64,000 nt of DNA, taken from positions 1,831,001-1,895,000 of the forward strand of contig NZ_JAPENY010000002.1 in NCBI RefSeq assembly GCF_026341825.1. The letters run 5' to 3'. The position numbers and the translations under genes are program-made. This stretch comes from Streptomyces sp. NBC_00620 (GTDB lineage Bacteria; Actinomycetota; Actinomycetes; Streptomycetales; Streptomycetaceae). The notes below the pieces were generated by a model. It saw only the letters and a list, made by a program, of their open reading frames with translations. It had not been told where the DNA came from and did not search any database. Positions 33,300 through 42,737 of this stretch are shown piece by piece; positions within the stretch are counted from its first letter, which is position 1; every line of letters begins with the position of its first letter.

Positions 33300-33535
33300 A
33301 TGTAGGGTACACATGTTGCATCCTGTACTTCCGTGAAAGCCCTTTCAATGCAGGGCTGTAAGGGGCCGCTGGAGCGCTGACTATCGGACAAATATCCGCC
33401 GTGACTTCCGATGGCGACTTCCTCTTGCGAAGATCGCTATACGGGGGTCAACGGGGGGAAGTCGCTGAGCATGGCCGCGCTCAGATGCCGCCCGACAACC
33501 GCGAACACCAAGAGCTGCGAGCGGAGTCGAGACAG

Positions 33536-34288
33536 TTGAACGAATTCAGGATGCTCGGGACGTTGGAGATCTTCGACGGACACAATTGGAAACCGGTTGA
33601 AGCGCCCAAGATTCGGACCGTACTGGCAGTCCTGCTGACCGCCAACGGCCGTGTCGTCTCGCTGGCGCGGCTCATCGACGAGCTCTGGTACAACGGCCCG
33701 CAGCAGAAGAGAGACCAGCGCAATCTGGTGCAGCAGTACGTGATGAAGCTGCGGCGCAGGCTCGGCGACCGGAACCACAGCGTGCTCGTGACCAAGGCGC
33801 CCGGCTACTGCCTGAACTTCGAGCCGGCCCAGCTCGATGCGCGCAGGTTCGAGGAGCTGCACGCCGAGGGCCAGGAGCTGTTCGCCGCGGGAGTCTACGA
33901 GCGGGCGTTCAACGTACTCGGCGACGCGCTGGACCTGTGGCGCGGTGCCCCTCTGGAGGGCGTCCCGGCCTCGCCGACCGTGCTCGCCGAGGCGGAGCGC
34001 CTGGAGGAGGCCCGGCTGGCCGCGGCCGAGATGCGGATAGACGCCAGCCACCACAACGGCGGATACGCCGCGACGCTGGCCGAACTCCGCACGCTCCGCG
34101 ACGCCAACCCGCTCAGGGAGGGGCTCTGGATGAAGGAGATGATCGCCCTCCGCGAGTGCGGCCGCCGCGCCGACGCCCTCGAGGTCTACCAGCGGGCCCG
34201 CCGCACGCTCCGGGAGGAGCTCGGCCTCGAGCCCAGCGTCGACCTCAGAGACCTCCAGCAGCGCATCCTCGTCGGATTCCACGGCTGA
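33536..34288 (+). CDS. SARP-family pathway activator
   Basis: This 250-residue protein has the two-domain SARP layout: an OmpR-like winged helix (FRMLGTLEIFDGHNWKPVEA through RNLVQQYVMKLRRRLGD) and a C-terminal bacterial transcriptional activation domain (AQLDARRFEELHAEGQELFA to LGLEPSVDLRDLQQ). SARPs activate antibiotic clusters, so it is the likely main activator. The TTG at 33536, 9 nt after GGAG, gives the usual SARP N-terminus (x-N-E-F-R-M-L-G); ATG 33485 and a start at 33401 are alternatives. It marks the right border of the cluster and is followed by a strong terminator. Confidence 0.88.
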   Translation: MNEFRMLGTLEIFDGHNWKPVEAPKIRTVLAVLLTANGRVVSLARLIDELWYNGPQQKRDQRNLVQQYVMKLRRRLGDRNHSVLVTKAPGYCLNFEPAQLDARRFEELHAEGQELFAAGVYERAFNVLGDALDLWRGAPLEGVPASPTVLAEAERLEEARLAAAEMRIDASHHNGGYAATLAELRTLRDANPLREGLWMKEMIALRECGRRADALEVYQRARRTLREELGLEPSVDLRDLQQRILVGFHG

Positions 34289-34306
34289 ATCGACGTAAAC
34301 AGCGCC

Positions 34307-34343
34307 GAAGAGGCCGCCGCACCTCGGGTGCGGCGGCCACTTC
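34307..34343 (+). terminator. Terminator after the SARP gene
   Basis: A perfect 11-bp stem (GGCCGCCGCAC at 34312-34322 with 34328-34338) and a CTCGG loop is extended by a GAAG/CTTC pair around it. Confidence 0.8.
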
Positions 34344-34499
34344 CTACTGCCCGGCCGCCCTTCTTGGGGCGGACTGTCGTATCGCGGCGGGATCTCTCAG
34401 CGCGCCGCGATGAGTTCCGGCCGGGCCGTGAGTCTGTTCTGGTGGGCGTCGCAGCACGTCGTGCGACGCTGCCCGGCACGAGACATCACGGAGGACAAC

Positions 34500-35315
34500 A
34501 TGACGACCACGTCCGGCCACGCGAGCAGCGACCTCCCCGGCAAGCCGCCGGTCGTCGACCTGGCCACCTGGCAGGCGGCGCGCGAGAAGTTGCTGGTCCG
34601 CGAGAAGGCGCACACCCATGAGGGCGACGCGATCGCCGCGGCCCGGCGACGGCTGCCGATGGTGGAGCTCGACGGAACGGTCGAGGTCGTCGGACCCGAG
34701 GGCCCGGTCCCGTTCCTGGACCTGTTCCAGGGCCGCGACGAGCTCGTGGTCTACCAGCACATGTGGTACGACGGCGCGCCGCACCAGGGGCAGTGCGAGG
34801 GCTGCACCACCACGGCCTGGCATGTGAAGGACGCCGTCTACCTCAACGCCCGTGGCGTCTCGTTCGCCGTCCTGACCTCGGGCTCATGGGACGAGGTGGC
34901 TCCCTACGTCGAGTTCATGGGTTACACCCAGCCCTGGTACTCGGTACGGGGCGTGGAGGCGCCGGTCGGCGGAGGAATGGGCCACCTCGCCTGTTTCCTG
35001 CGCGACGGCGACCGCGCGTTCCTCACCTACTCCACGACGGGCCGTGGCAACGAGCCGGTCAACGGGTCCCTCAGCCTGCTCGACATGACGCCCTACGGCC
35101 GCGGCGAGGCGTGGGAGGACAACCCCGAGGGCCGGCCCGTGATCGGCGATGTCCGCGAGGGGCATCCGTCCGTGGGCGGCCAGGCCTGCTGGTACTGGCG
35201 CGCGGACGCCGACGGCGTAGCCGACTGGGGCCCGACCAGCCGCCCCGTGCCGCAGTGGACCCGCCCCGGCGCGACCCCCGTGAACACCCTCGGCCGACAG
35301 GGCCACCACCACTGA
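34500..35315 (+). CDS. DUF899 thioredoxin-like protein
   Basis: This 271-residue protein matches the DUF899 family: an N-terminal helical part (WQAAREKLLVREKAHTHEGD AIAAARRRLP) and a thioredoxin-like domain with ELVVYQHMWYDGAPHQGQCE, GCTTTAW and a C-terminal Trp-rich stretch. DUF899 proteins are widespread in actinobacteria, often near TetR or RNA polymerase sigma genes, and have no proven reaction. ATG 34500 follows GGAGGAC. It lies outside the biosynthetic cluster, convergent with the kinase gene. Confidence 0.75.
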   Translation: MTTTSGHASSDLPGKPPVVDLATWQAAREKLLVREKAHTHEGDAIAAARRRLPMVELDGTVEVVGPEGPVPFLDLFQGRDELVVYQHMWYDGAPHQGQCEGCTTTAWHVKDAVYLNARGVSFAVLTSGSWDEVAPYVEFMGYTQPWYSVRGVEAPVGGGMGHLACFLRDGDRAFLTYSTTGRGNEPVNGSLSLLDMTPYGRGEAWEDNPEGRPVIGDVREGHPSVGGQACWYWRADADGVADWGPTSRPVPQWTRPGATPVNTLGRQGHHH

Positions 35316-35364
35316 CGGCGTACTGATCCGCGCGGCGACCCGGCAACGCCTGTGCCTGCGTGGG

Positions 35365-37389
35365 CTATTGGGCCGCGTTGCGCCATACCTTCACGTCCAA
35401 GGTGGCGTACGTCGTCCCGGACGAACCCTGGTACGTCACGAGCCCCACGTGCCCCGTCCCGCTGATGACGCACATCTGCTGGCCGACGGTGAGGTCCTTG
35501 ACCCAGATGTAGCTCTTGTAGCCGGTCGCCGCCTTGCACGCGTCCAGGCTTCCCTGCCGGCCCGCCGGCAGCAGGGCGAGGGAGCTGCCGGAGTCGGTGC
35601 CGGGGGCGAGGACCGCGCCCGAGGAGTAGACGGCGTAGGTCAGGTCCTCGTCGGAGGTCCCGGTGTCCGCCTTGGACCGCACCGGAGTGTCCGCCAGATA
35701 CAGGTCGTGGCTCTTGGTCATCTGGATCCCGGAGTACGTCACCGGGACAGGGGTCGTCGGAGCCGCGGGCTCGCTGGACGCGGCGGTCGGGGGCGCCGAG
35801 GTCGCGGTCCGCGTGGGCGTCGGGGGCCCCGAAGGGCTCGCGGGCAGAGCGGACTTGACGGGCTTGGGCTTCTCCGAGGCCCGGGCGGACGGGGAGCCGG
35901 ACGTCGACGGCGACGCCTTCTCGGCAGTGGCCGACTGTGAAGCGGCCACCTCCTGCGCCTGGGGGTCGCTCTTGTCGCCGTCCCCCGGAACGAGCAGCAG
36001 GGCGGCGGTCGCCCCACCGGCGACGAGCACGACGGCGGCTGCCGACAACACCCAGCCCCGGGCCTTGCGGCCCTGGCCGCCCGAGTCGGCCGAGTCGACC
36101 GAGGAGGTCTGCGCGGCGGCAGACGACTGAGGCTGCGGCTGCGACCAGGGAGGCGGGGCGCCGTACGGACCTGGCGTGGGCCCTGCCCCCATCACGAAGG
36201 GCCCGGGCAGCGCGGCGTGGGACGGGGAGGTGGGGGAGTAGGGCGTCGGGTACCCGTAGCCGCCGGAGCCGGCCGGTCCGAAGCCGCCGGATCCCGCGGA
36301 CTCCGCAGCGCTGGAGCCGGCAGGCCCGAAACCACCGGAACCCGCAGACCCAAAACCACCCGAACCCACAGGCCCGAAGCCGCCGGAAGCGTGAGCGCCC
36401 GGAGCCGCCCCCGCCCGGGCCTGATCGGCGCCTTCGGCGCGAGCCGCGATGCCCGCCGCCAGTTCACCCGGCAGCCACGCGCCGGACGTGAACCGCGCTT
36501 CGTCACCGCGGTTCGTCTGGATCGTCGATACGGAGCGTATGACCTCCTCGACGGAGGGCCGCTCGGCGGCGGGCTTGCGCAGACACCGGGCCACCAACTC
36601 CCGTATCTCCATGGGCACACGGCTGAGATCGGGCTCCTCGTGCACCACCCGATAGAGCACCGCGTGCGGGTCGCCTTCGCCGAAAGCCGCGACGCCGGTT
36701 GCCGCGAAGACGGCGGTCTGCCCAAGCGCGAACACGTCGGCCGAGGCGAGGGCCTCGCCACCGAGCACCTGCTCAGGCGCCATATAGGCGATGGTGCCGA
36801 GGGCCGTGCCGCTCTGCGTCACCGACGTGGTGTCCGCGGCCCGCGCGACACCGAAGTCGATGACCCGCGGGCCGTCCGCGGCGAGCAGCACGTTCGAGGG
36901 CTTGAGGTCCCGGTGCACGATGCCCTCGCGGTGTACCGCCTGCAGGGCCTCCGCGACACCGGCGATCAGCCGCAACACGGTGTCGACGGGCAGCGGCCCG
37001 TGGTCGCGCACCGCGTCGGCGAGGGACGGCCCCGGTACGTAGGCGGTCGCACACCACGGCATGGATCCCTCGGTGTCGCTGTCCACGACCGGCGCCGTGT
37101 AGAGCCCGTGCACCCGGCTCGCGGAGGCCACCTCGGCCCGGAACCGCTTGCGGAACTCGGGGTTCTCGGCCAGCTCCGGCCGGATCACCTTGACCGCGAC
37201 GGCCCGCCCACCCGGCGTGTGCGAGAGGTACACGCGCCCCATGCCGCCGGCCCCGAGCCGCGCCACCAGCCGGTATCCGCCGACGACTTGAGGATCACCG
37301 TCCTCCAGTGGCTGGAAACTCCCCGTATCGGGCCCACCGTTGCTCAACACGCGCCACTCCACCCCGTGATCCGCTCTCTGGTTCCCCAT
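35365..37389 (-). CDS. Transmembrane Ser/Thr protein kinase
   Basis: This 674-residue Hanks-type kinase has an N-terminal catalytic domain with Gly-rich loop GAGGMGRVY, Lys67, HRDLKPSN (Asp161), DFG (Asp178) and APEQ. Residues about 335-376 repeat SGGFGPxGS, followed by a Pro/Gln-rich linker, a single membrane helix at about 446-468, a Ser/Pro/Thr-rich stalk and an extracellular domain of about 130 residues beginning VTYSGIQMTKSHDLYLADTP. That layout (kinase in, sensor out, no PASTA) is common in Streptomyces. ATG 37389 was chosen; a GTG 12-15 codons inside is possible. It is divergent from the P450 gene. Confidence 0.87.
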   Translation of the reverse strand: MGNQRADHGVEWRVLSNGGPDTGSFQPLEDGDPQVVGGYRLVARLGAGGMGRVYLSHTPGGRAVAVKVIRPELAENPEFRKRFRAEVASASRVHGLYTAPVVDSDTEGSMPWCATAYVPGPSLADAVRDHGPLPVDTVLRLIAGVAEALQAVHREGIVHRDLKPSNVLLAADGPRVIDFGVARAADTTSVTQSGTALGTIAYMAPEQVLGGEALASADVFALGQTAVFAATGVAAFGEGDPHAVLYRVVHEEPDLSRVPMEIRELVARCLRKPAAERPSVEEVIRSVSTIQTNRGDEARFTSGAWLPGELAAGIAARAEGADQARAGAAPGAHASGGFGPVGSGGFGSAGSGGFGPAGSSAAESAGSGGFGPAGSGGYGYPTPYSPTSPSHAALPGPFVMGAGPTPGPYGAPPPWSQPQPQSSAAAQTSSVDSADSGGQGRKARGWVLSAAAVVLVAGGATAALLLVPGDGDKSDPQAQEVAASQSATAEKASPSTSGSPSARASEKPKPVKSALPASPSGPPTPTRTATSAPPTAASSEPAAPTTPVPVTYSGIQMTKSHDLYLADTPVRSKADTGTSDEDLTYAVYSSGAVLAPGTDSGSSLALLPAGRQGSLDACKAATGYKSYIWVKDLTVGQQMCVISGTGHVGLVTYQGSSGTTYATLDVKVWRNAAQ

Positions 37390-37536
37390 TGCATCACGGG
37401 CCCCTCGCGTCGCGCCCGCTGGTGGAGTACTCGTGGAACCCGCGGAGACCCGGACCGCCCCGCCCTTGGCGGGATTGTTAGCCTTGACCGTGATCGATTT
37501 CCTCATAGACGGTCGGATACACGGCCAAGGCTCGCG

Positions 37537-38712
37537 ATGAGCGTCGTCGACTCCTTCCCGCTCGGTGCCGCGACCACGCTTGCCGAACTCGCCCGGGACC
37601 CGCATCCACGACTGGCACTTCTCCGCGTGCAGGAGCCCGTCTCCTGGCTGCCCGAACTGAACGGCTGGCTGGTGACCCGCCGCGACCTCGCGTTGGGCGT
37701 GATGCGGGACGCCGAGACCTTCACCGTCGACGACCCCCGGTTCTCCACCGCACAGGTCGTCGGCCCGAGCATGCTGTCCCTGGACGGTGACCAGCACGCC
37801 CGCCACCGCGAGCCCTTCACCGCTCCCTTCCGCCCCCGGGAAGTGCGTGAGGGTTTCGCCTCGTTCATCGAGCGGGAGACCGACCGGCTCATCACCGCAC
37901 TGGAACCCGCGGGCGCCGTCGAACTGCGACGTGCCTTCGCCGGCCCGCTGGCGGTCGCCGTCGTGACCGAGGCACTCGGTCTTGTCGGCACCACCGCGGC
38001 CACGGTGCTCGCCTGGTACGACTCCATCGTGGGGGCGGTCTCGGACATCACCGCCGGACACGAGGTGGGACCGGCCGGCCCGGCGGCGTACGCGCAACTG
38101 CGGGCCGCGGTGGAAGCCACCGTCGCGGACCGGGGCGCCGCCTCGCTCCTTGGTTCCGCCGCCGGGCGGCTGACGCTGCCGGAGGTGGCGTCCAATGCCG
38201 CGGTGCTGATGTTCGGCGGCATAGAGACCACCGAGGCGATGATTACCAACGCGCTGCTGCACCTGCTGCAACGCCCCGATCAACTCGTCCTTGTCCGGGC
38301 CGACTTCGGTCTGCTGGACGGCGCGATCGAGGAATCCCTGCGCCTCGAACCCGGGGCGGCGGTCGTCGACCGCTACGCCACCCGTGACACCGTCCTCGGC
38401 CCGGCCACGATCCGCCGAGGCGAACTGGTCACCGTCTCCCTGACGGGCGCCAACCGCGACCCGGCCGTCTTCCCCGACCCCGACCGGTTCGATGTCCGCC
38501 GTGAGAACGCGCGCCTCCAACTGGCCTTCGCACACGGCCCGCACTACTGCCTCGCCGCGCACCTCGCCCGCCTGGAGACCCGCATAGCTCTGCAGCGACT
38601 GCTCGAACGCCTCCCGGCCCTGCGCCTCGACCCGGACCGCCCCGCCGCTGCGCACGGACTGGTCTTCCGAAAGCCCCCGACTCTGCATGTGCTGTGGGAC
38701 GGTCCTGCCTGA
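37537..38712 (+). CDS. Cytochrome P450
   Basis: The 391-residue protein has the I-helix MFGGIETTEAMI, the ExxR motif in EESLRLEPG, DPAVFPDPDRFDVRR and the haem loop FAHGPHYCLAAHLARLE with the Cys ligand. The Gly two residues after Cys in the usual FGxGxHxCxG is Ala here. Its substrate is not evident. It is convergent with the binding-protein gene (13 bp gap) and divergent from the kinase, with no ferredoxin nearby, so it may draw on general electron carriers. It lies 3 kb outside the polyene cluster, and a link is not indicated. Confidence 0.9.
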   Translation: MSVVDSFPLGAATTLAELARDPHPRLALLRVQEPVSWLPELNGWLVTRRDLALGVMRDAETFTVDDPRFSTAQVVGPSMLSLDGDQHARHREPFTAPFRPREVREGFASFIERETDRLITALEPAGAVELRRAFAGPLAVAVVTEALGLVGTTAATVLAWYDSIVGAVSDITAGHEVGPAGPAAYAQLRAAVEATVADRGAASLLGSAAGRLTLPEVASNAAVLMFGGIETTEAMITNALLHLLQRPDQLVLVRADFGLLDGAIEESLRLEPGAAVVDRYATRDTVLGPATIRRGELVTVSLTGANRDPAVFPDPDRFDVRRENARLQLAFAHGPHYCLAAHLARLETRIALQRLLERLPALRLDPDRPAAAHGLVFRKPPTLHVLWDGPA

Positions 38713-38725
38713 CCGGCCGGCGGTG

Positions 38726-39700
38726 TCATTGGAACAGGGCGTCCAGGTCCGGCTTCTTGTCGCCGAAGATCCCGTCCTGCTCACCCAGGGAGGCCAGCTT
38801 TTCCAGAGAGGGCATGTCGATCTGTGTCGGCCAGTCGGGCAGCGTCAGCTTCTCCATCACCTCGCTGTCGATCTTGGTGTAGACGGTGAGGATCTGGCGT
38901 GCTTCCTCCGGGTGTTCGGAGGCGTACTCCAGTGACTCGGTCATCGCCTCGGTGAACTTCTTCACCAGGTCGGGGTTTTCCTTCGTCAGCCTGGTCGTCG
39001 TGAAGTACGTCGCGAGAGTGAGCCGGGGGTCGGTCTCGGCGAACGGTGACGCCACGACGCGCGCGCCTTGGGACTTGGCGATCGTCTGTGCCGGTTCGCC
39101 CATCCAGGCGGCGTCCACCCGGCCGCCGTCCAGAGCGGCAGGCATCTGGTCGAACGGTAGCTCCACGAACTTGACCTTCGAGGGGTCGCCGCCGTCCTTG
39201 CGTACCGACTCGCGCACCGTGGTGTCCCCGATGTTCTTCAGGGTGTTCACCGCCACTGTCCTCCCCGCGAGGTCCTTGGCCGACCTGATCGGGCTGTCCT
39301 TCCTGACGGCGACACCGGTGACGTCGGTGGTGGTGTTTCCGGTGGTTGTCGCCCCGTTGACCACCGACTTGACCGGCACTCCCCGGGTCTGAGCGACCAT
39401 CAACGACGTGGTGTTGCTGAACCCGAACTGGAACTGACCGCTCACCACACCCGGAATGATCGCGGCACCGCCCTGGGCGCTCTCCATCTCCAGCTCGATG
39501 CCGCGGCTGCTGAAGAAGCCCTTCTTCTGGCCCAGGTAGAGCGGTGCCACATCGACGATCGGGATGATGCCGACCTTGACCTGTGCCGTCTTGTTCCCGC
39601 CCGAGGACGACGAACCATCGGTCCCGGATGAGGATCCGCATCCGGCCGCACAGGCGACCGTCAACACTGCTGTCACAAACCCGAGAATGCGCCTTTGCAT
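38726..39700 (-). CDS. SsuA/TauA-like ABC-transporter binding lipoprotein
   Basis: The 324-residue precursor has a lipoprotein signal peptide (MQRRILGFVTAVLTVACAAG then Cys21) and a Ser/Gly-rich linker, then a periplasmic-binding fold with VKVGIIPIVDVAPLYLGQKK, GFFSSRGIELEME and AAWMGEPAQTIAKSQGA. It resembles nitrate/sulfonate/taurine or thiamine-precursor binding proteins. No ATPase or permease gene is adjacent, so it is an orphan or works with a transporter elsewhere. ATG 39700 follows GGAGGGGCC. A longer frame from 39823 lacks signal-peptide logic. Confidence 0.85.
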   Translation of the reverse strand: MQRRILGFVTAVLTVACAAGCGSSSGTDGSSSSGGNKTAQVKVGIIPIVDVAPLYLGQKKGFFSSRGIELEMESAQGGAAIIPGVVSGQFQFGFSNTTSLMVAQTRGVPVKSVVNGATTTGNTTTDVTGVAVRKDSPIRSAKDLAGRTVAVNTLKNIGDTTVRESVRKDGGDPSKVKFVELPFDQMPAALDGGRVDAAWMGEPAQTIAKSQGARVVASPFAETDPRLTLATYFTTTRLTKENPDLVKKFTEAMTESLEYASEHPEEARQILTVYTKIDSEVMEKLTLPDWPTQIDMPSLEKLASLGEQDGIFGDKKPDLDALFQ

Positions 39701-39879
39701 GGGGCCCCTCCTGACAAGTCCTGACAAGAACGAGGATGAGTGTGTGCGTGTCGCGCCAACACGTATGCAGAGCAAGGGAGTTGAGCGGAAAGCTGCTCCC
39801 TGAAGGTGCAATGGGGCGATCACCCGCGGTGGTCGCCCGAGCGGCTCGCTGATCGCGACGACCCATGTTGTGCAGCATG

Positions 39880-39908
39880 TTGACGGCAGTAACGTACACG
39901 CCTACTTT
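39880..39908 (+). promoter_or_regulatory. Putative promoter of the tannase-like gene
   Basis: TTGACG at 39880-39885 and TACTTT at 39903-39908 are separated by 17 bp and point to the gene starting at 39995. A direct repeat ATGTTG lies just upstream (about 39865-39882). Confidence 0.45.
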
Positions 39909-39994
39909 CGCGGTGTCATGCCCCCGGACACAACGGCGGACGAGAGGCACCCCATGGCACCCTTCCCCCTTCGTGCGGCGAGAGGCGGTACCAC

Positions 39995-41706
39995 GTGAAC
40001 CGCACCAGACAGTCCTTACGAAGGCGCCGGCCGACCCTGGTCACGGTCGCGGCGCTCCTGCTGACACTGACCGGCCTGAGCCCCGCCGCCGGTGGCACGG
40101 CCGCCGCCGCGGAAGCACGGCAGGCGAACGGCGGCCCCATCCTGCCGGTGACAGCCTGCGCCGATCTCGCCACCGACGGCGCGACGGCAAGCGACCTGTC
40201 GGCCGTCCCGGACGCACCGACCCGGATCACCTCCGCGACGGTGGTCGAGGCCACCGCGACCGTACCGGCGTACTGCTTCGTCAAGGGCTATGTCGCCCCC
40301 CAGGTCAACTTCGAGCTCAAGCTGCCGCTCAGTACCTGGCAGGGCCGCTACCTGCAACAAGGCTGCGGCGGGCTCTGCGGGTACATCTCCGCGACCACCT
40401 TCCCGACCGCGCCCGACCCGGCCTGCGAGGCCCAGGCCGGCGGGGACTTCGCCCTCGCCGCGACGGACGACGGCCACACCTCTCCGGGCCCCTTCAGCGC
40501 CGAGGGGTGGGGTCAGGACCGGCAGCTGCGGATCGACTTCGGGTACCGGGCGGTCCACGTGGTCTCCGTTGCCGCAAAGGCGGTCATGAAGGAGTACTAC
40601 GGGACGCCTCCGAGGTACTCGTACTTCAACGGCTGTTCGGACGGCGGCCGCGAGGGACTGATGGAGGCCCAGCGCTACCCGGAGGACTTCGACGGGATCA
40701 TCGCCGGTGCCCCGGCCGCCTACATGCCCTTCCTCGCGAGCGAACACACCGCCTGGGTCGCCCGCGCCAACACCGGTGCGGACGGCCGCCCCGTCCTCAC
40801 CGCGGACAAGCTCCCGGGTCTGCACTCCGCCGTCCTCACCGCCTGTGACGGCGACGACGGCCTGGTCGACGGCCAGATCGACGACCCGCGCACCTGCGAC
40901 TTCGACCCCGCGTCGATCCAGTGCCCCACCGGCGTCGACCGGACCGACTGCCTCACCCCCGCCCAGGTCACCGCTGCCCAGAAGCTGTACGCGCCGCCGA
41001 CGGACGAGAACGGCCAACTGCTCTACCCCGGAAGGGAGGAGCCGGGCTCGGAGATCTCCTGGGCCGGCCCGCCGGTTCCGTGGATCACCGCGCCCCCGGG
41101 CACCCCCACCTTCGCCCCCGTCACCGCGGACAACTACCTGCGCTACCTGGCGTTTCCCGTCGGACAGCCCGGAGTGCCGTTGGCCGACTGGGAGTTCACG
41201 TCGCAGAACTTCGCCGAGCTCCTGCCGGAGCAGCGCACCATCGCCGCGCTCGACCCCGATCTGAGCGAGTTCCGGGACGCGGGCGGCAAGTTGATCCTCT
41301 ATCACGGGTGGGCCGACACCCTGATCCCGCCGACCGGCACCACCAACTACTACCGGGCAGTCCAGGGCACCATGGGCGGACCGGCGGCCACCAACCGCTT
41401 CGCCCGTCTCTTCAGTTCCCCGGCCTCTACCACTGCACGGGGGGCGGGCCAGGACCCGACAACTCCGACCTGGTCCACCAACTGGTCGGGTGGACCGAGC
41501 GAGGAGCGGCACCCCAGAAGATCATCGCCACCCGGGCCGAAGCCAACGGCGACACCACCCGCACCCGGCCCGTGTACCCCTATCCCATCGTCGCCAGGTA
41601 CAAGGGCACCGGCAGCATCGACGACGCCGCCAACTTCGCCCCGGCGCCGCCGACTACCCGGCCCGACGACCACGTCGACTGGCTCGGCAACGACCTGCTG
41701 AAGTAA
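39995..41706 (+). pseudogene. Tannase/feruloyl esterase, frameshifted
   Basis: A GTG at 39995 starts a secreted protein with an Arg-rich signal peptide (MNRTRQSLRRRRPTLVTVAA then LLLTLTGLSPAAGGTAAAAE) and the tannase-family domain, including the nucleophile motif FNGCSDGGREGL and the GWADTLIPPTGTTNYY segment. At about 41414-41416 the frame shifts: sequence after RLF continues in another frame as FPGLYHCTGG, the conserved His segment, and runs in that frame to TAA at 41706. The intervening AG needs one extra base. Repaired, the product would be about 570 residues, normal for the family. It is therefore a pseudogene or carries a sequencing error. Confidence 0.8.
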
Positions 41707-41728
41707 CCGTCCCGACCCGTTCGGATGC

Positions 41729-42694
41729 CTACAGATCGAGCGTCAGCACCCCGGAAGCCGATCGGCTCACGCAGATCATCATGGTGGTGGCGGTGGGGCG
41801 TTCGGACGGGTCGATCACCGTGTCGCGGTGGTCGGGGAGCCCTGCTGTCACCGGTGTCTCGCAGCTGCCGCAGTAGCCCTCCTCGCAGGAGTAGGGCACG
41901 TCCGGCAGCTTCTCCCGGACGACCTCCAGCACTGAGCGGTCCGCGGGCACCGTCATCCGCAGCCCCGAACGGCTGAGCACCACCTCGAACTCGCCACCCC
42001 GCGCACCGAGTTGATCCGGTGGACCGGAGGCGGCGGTGAAGCGTTCCAGGTACGGGGTCCTGGGCCGGCCGGCCGTGCGGCACAGGGCCGTCACCGCGTC
42101 GAGCATCGGCTGCGGGCCGCACGCGTAGACGGCGTGCGCGGGCGGGGCGGCCGAGATCTCGGCCGCCAGGTCAGGCAGACCCGCCTCGTCCTGCGGCACG
42201 AGCAGCACCCGGTCCCCGCCCAGCGCCACCAACTCCTCCGCGTACGCCAGACGCGACCGGTCGCGGGCGCCCAGGACCAGCCGCCAGGGCAGACCGCGGG
42301 CGGTGAGTTCACGGGCCATCGGCAGCAGCGGGGTGACGCCGATACCGCCTGCCAGCAGCAGATAGCCCGCCGCAGGGACCAGGGGGAAGCGATTGACCGG
42401 CCCGGTGACCTCCAACTCCCGCCCCACAAGCGCGGTTTCGTGGATCTCCCGCGACCCGCCGCGCCCATCGGGCACCCGATGCACGGCGACCGTCCATGCC
42501 TCGGTGTCCGCCGCCTCTCCGCACAGCGAGTAGGCCCGCCGCAGCCCCGACGGCAGGGTCAGCTCCACATGCGCCCCGGGCTCCCAGGACGGCAGGGCGC
42601 CGCTGCGGGGCCGCGTCAGCCGCAGTTCCAGCACGTCATGGGCGACCCAGCGGGCCTGCCGGACGAGCAGACGGTGAGTGGCCGACGACGTCAT
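41729..42694 (-). CDS. PDR/VanB-type ferredoxin-reductase of the Rieske system
   Basis: This 321-residue reductase has an FMN-binding barrel (RAYSLCGEA), an NAD domain (LLLAGGIGVTPLLPMAREL, YACGPQPMLDAV) and a C-terminal plant-type [2Fe-2S] cluster (CEEGYCGSCETPV). It transfers electrons from NADH to the Rieske oxygenase encoded at 44180, as VanB does for VanA. ATG 42694 has GGAGGG 6 nt upstream. A tandem duplication (GGGCCCATGAC at both sites) also provides ATG 42721 and, upstream, a GTG, so the true start is uncertain. It is the last gene of the operon. Confidence 0.88.
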   Translation of the reverse strand: MTSSATHRLLVRQARWVAHDVLELRLTRPRSGALPSWEPGAHVELTLPSGLRRAYSLCGEAADTEAWTVAVHRVPDGRGGSREIHETALVGRELEVTGPVNRFPLVPAAGYLLLAGGIGVTPLLPMARELTARGLPWRLVLGARDRSRLAYAEELVALGGDRVLLVPQDEAGLPDLAAEISAAPPAHAVYACGPQPMLDAVTALCRTAGRPRTPYLERFTAASGPPDQLGARGGEFEVVLSRSGLRMTVPADRSVLEVVREKLPDVPYSCEEGYCGSCETPVTAGLPDHRDTVIDPSERPTATTMMICVSRSASGVLTLDL

Positions 42695-42737
42695 GGGCCC
42701 TCCGTGGGCGTCCGCTGTCATGGGCCCTTCGTAAGCG

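Noticed and set aside
37537..38712. P450 as a tailoring enzyme of the polyene cluster
   Set aside because: It lies beyond the SARP, terminator, DUF899 and kinase genes with no shared operon or operator; no evidence beyond proximity.
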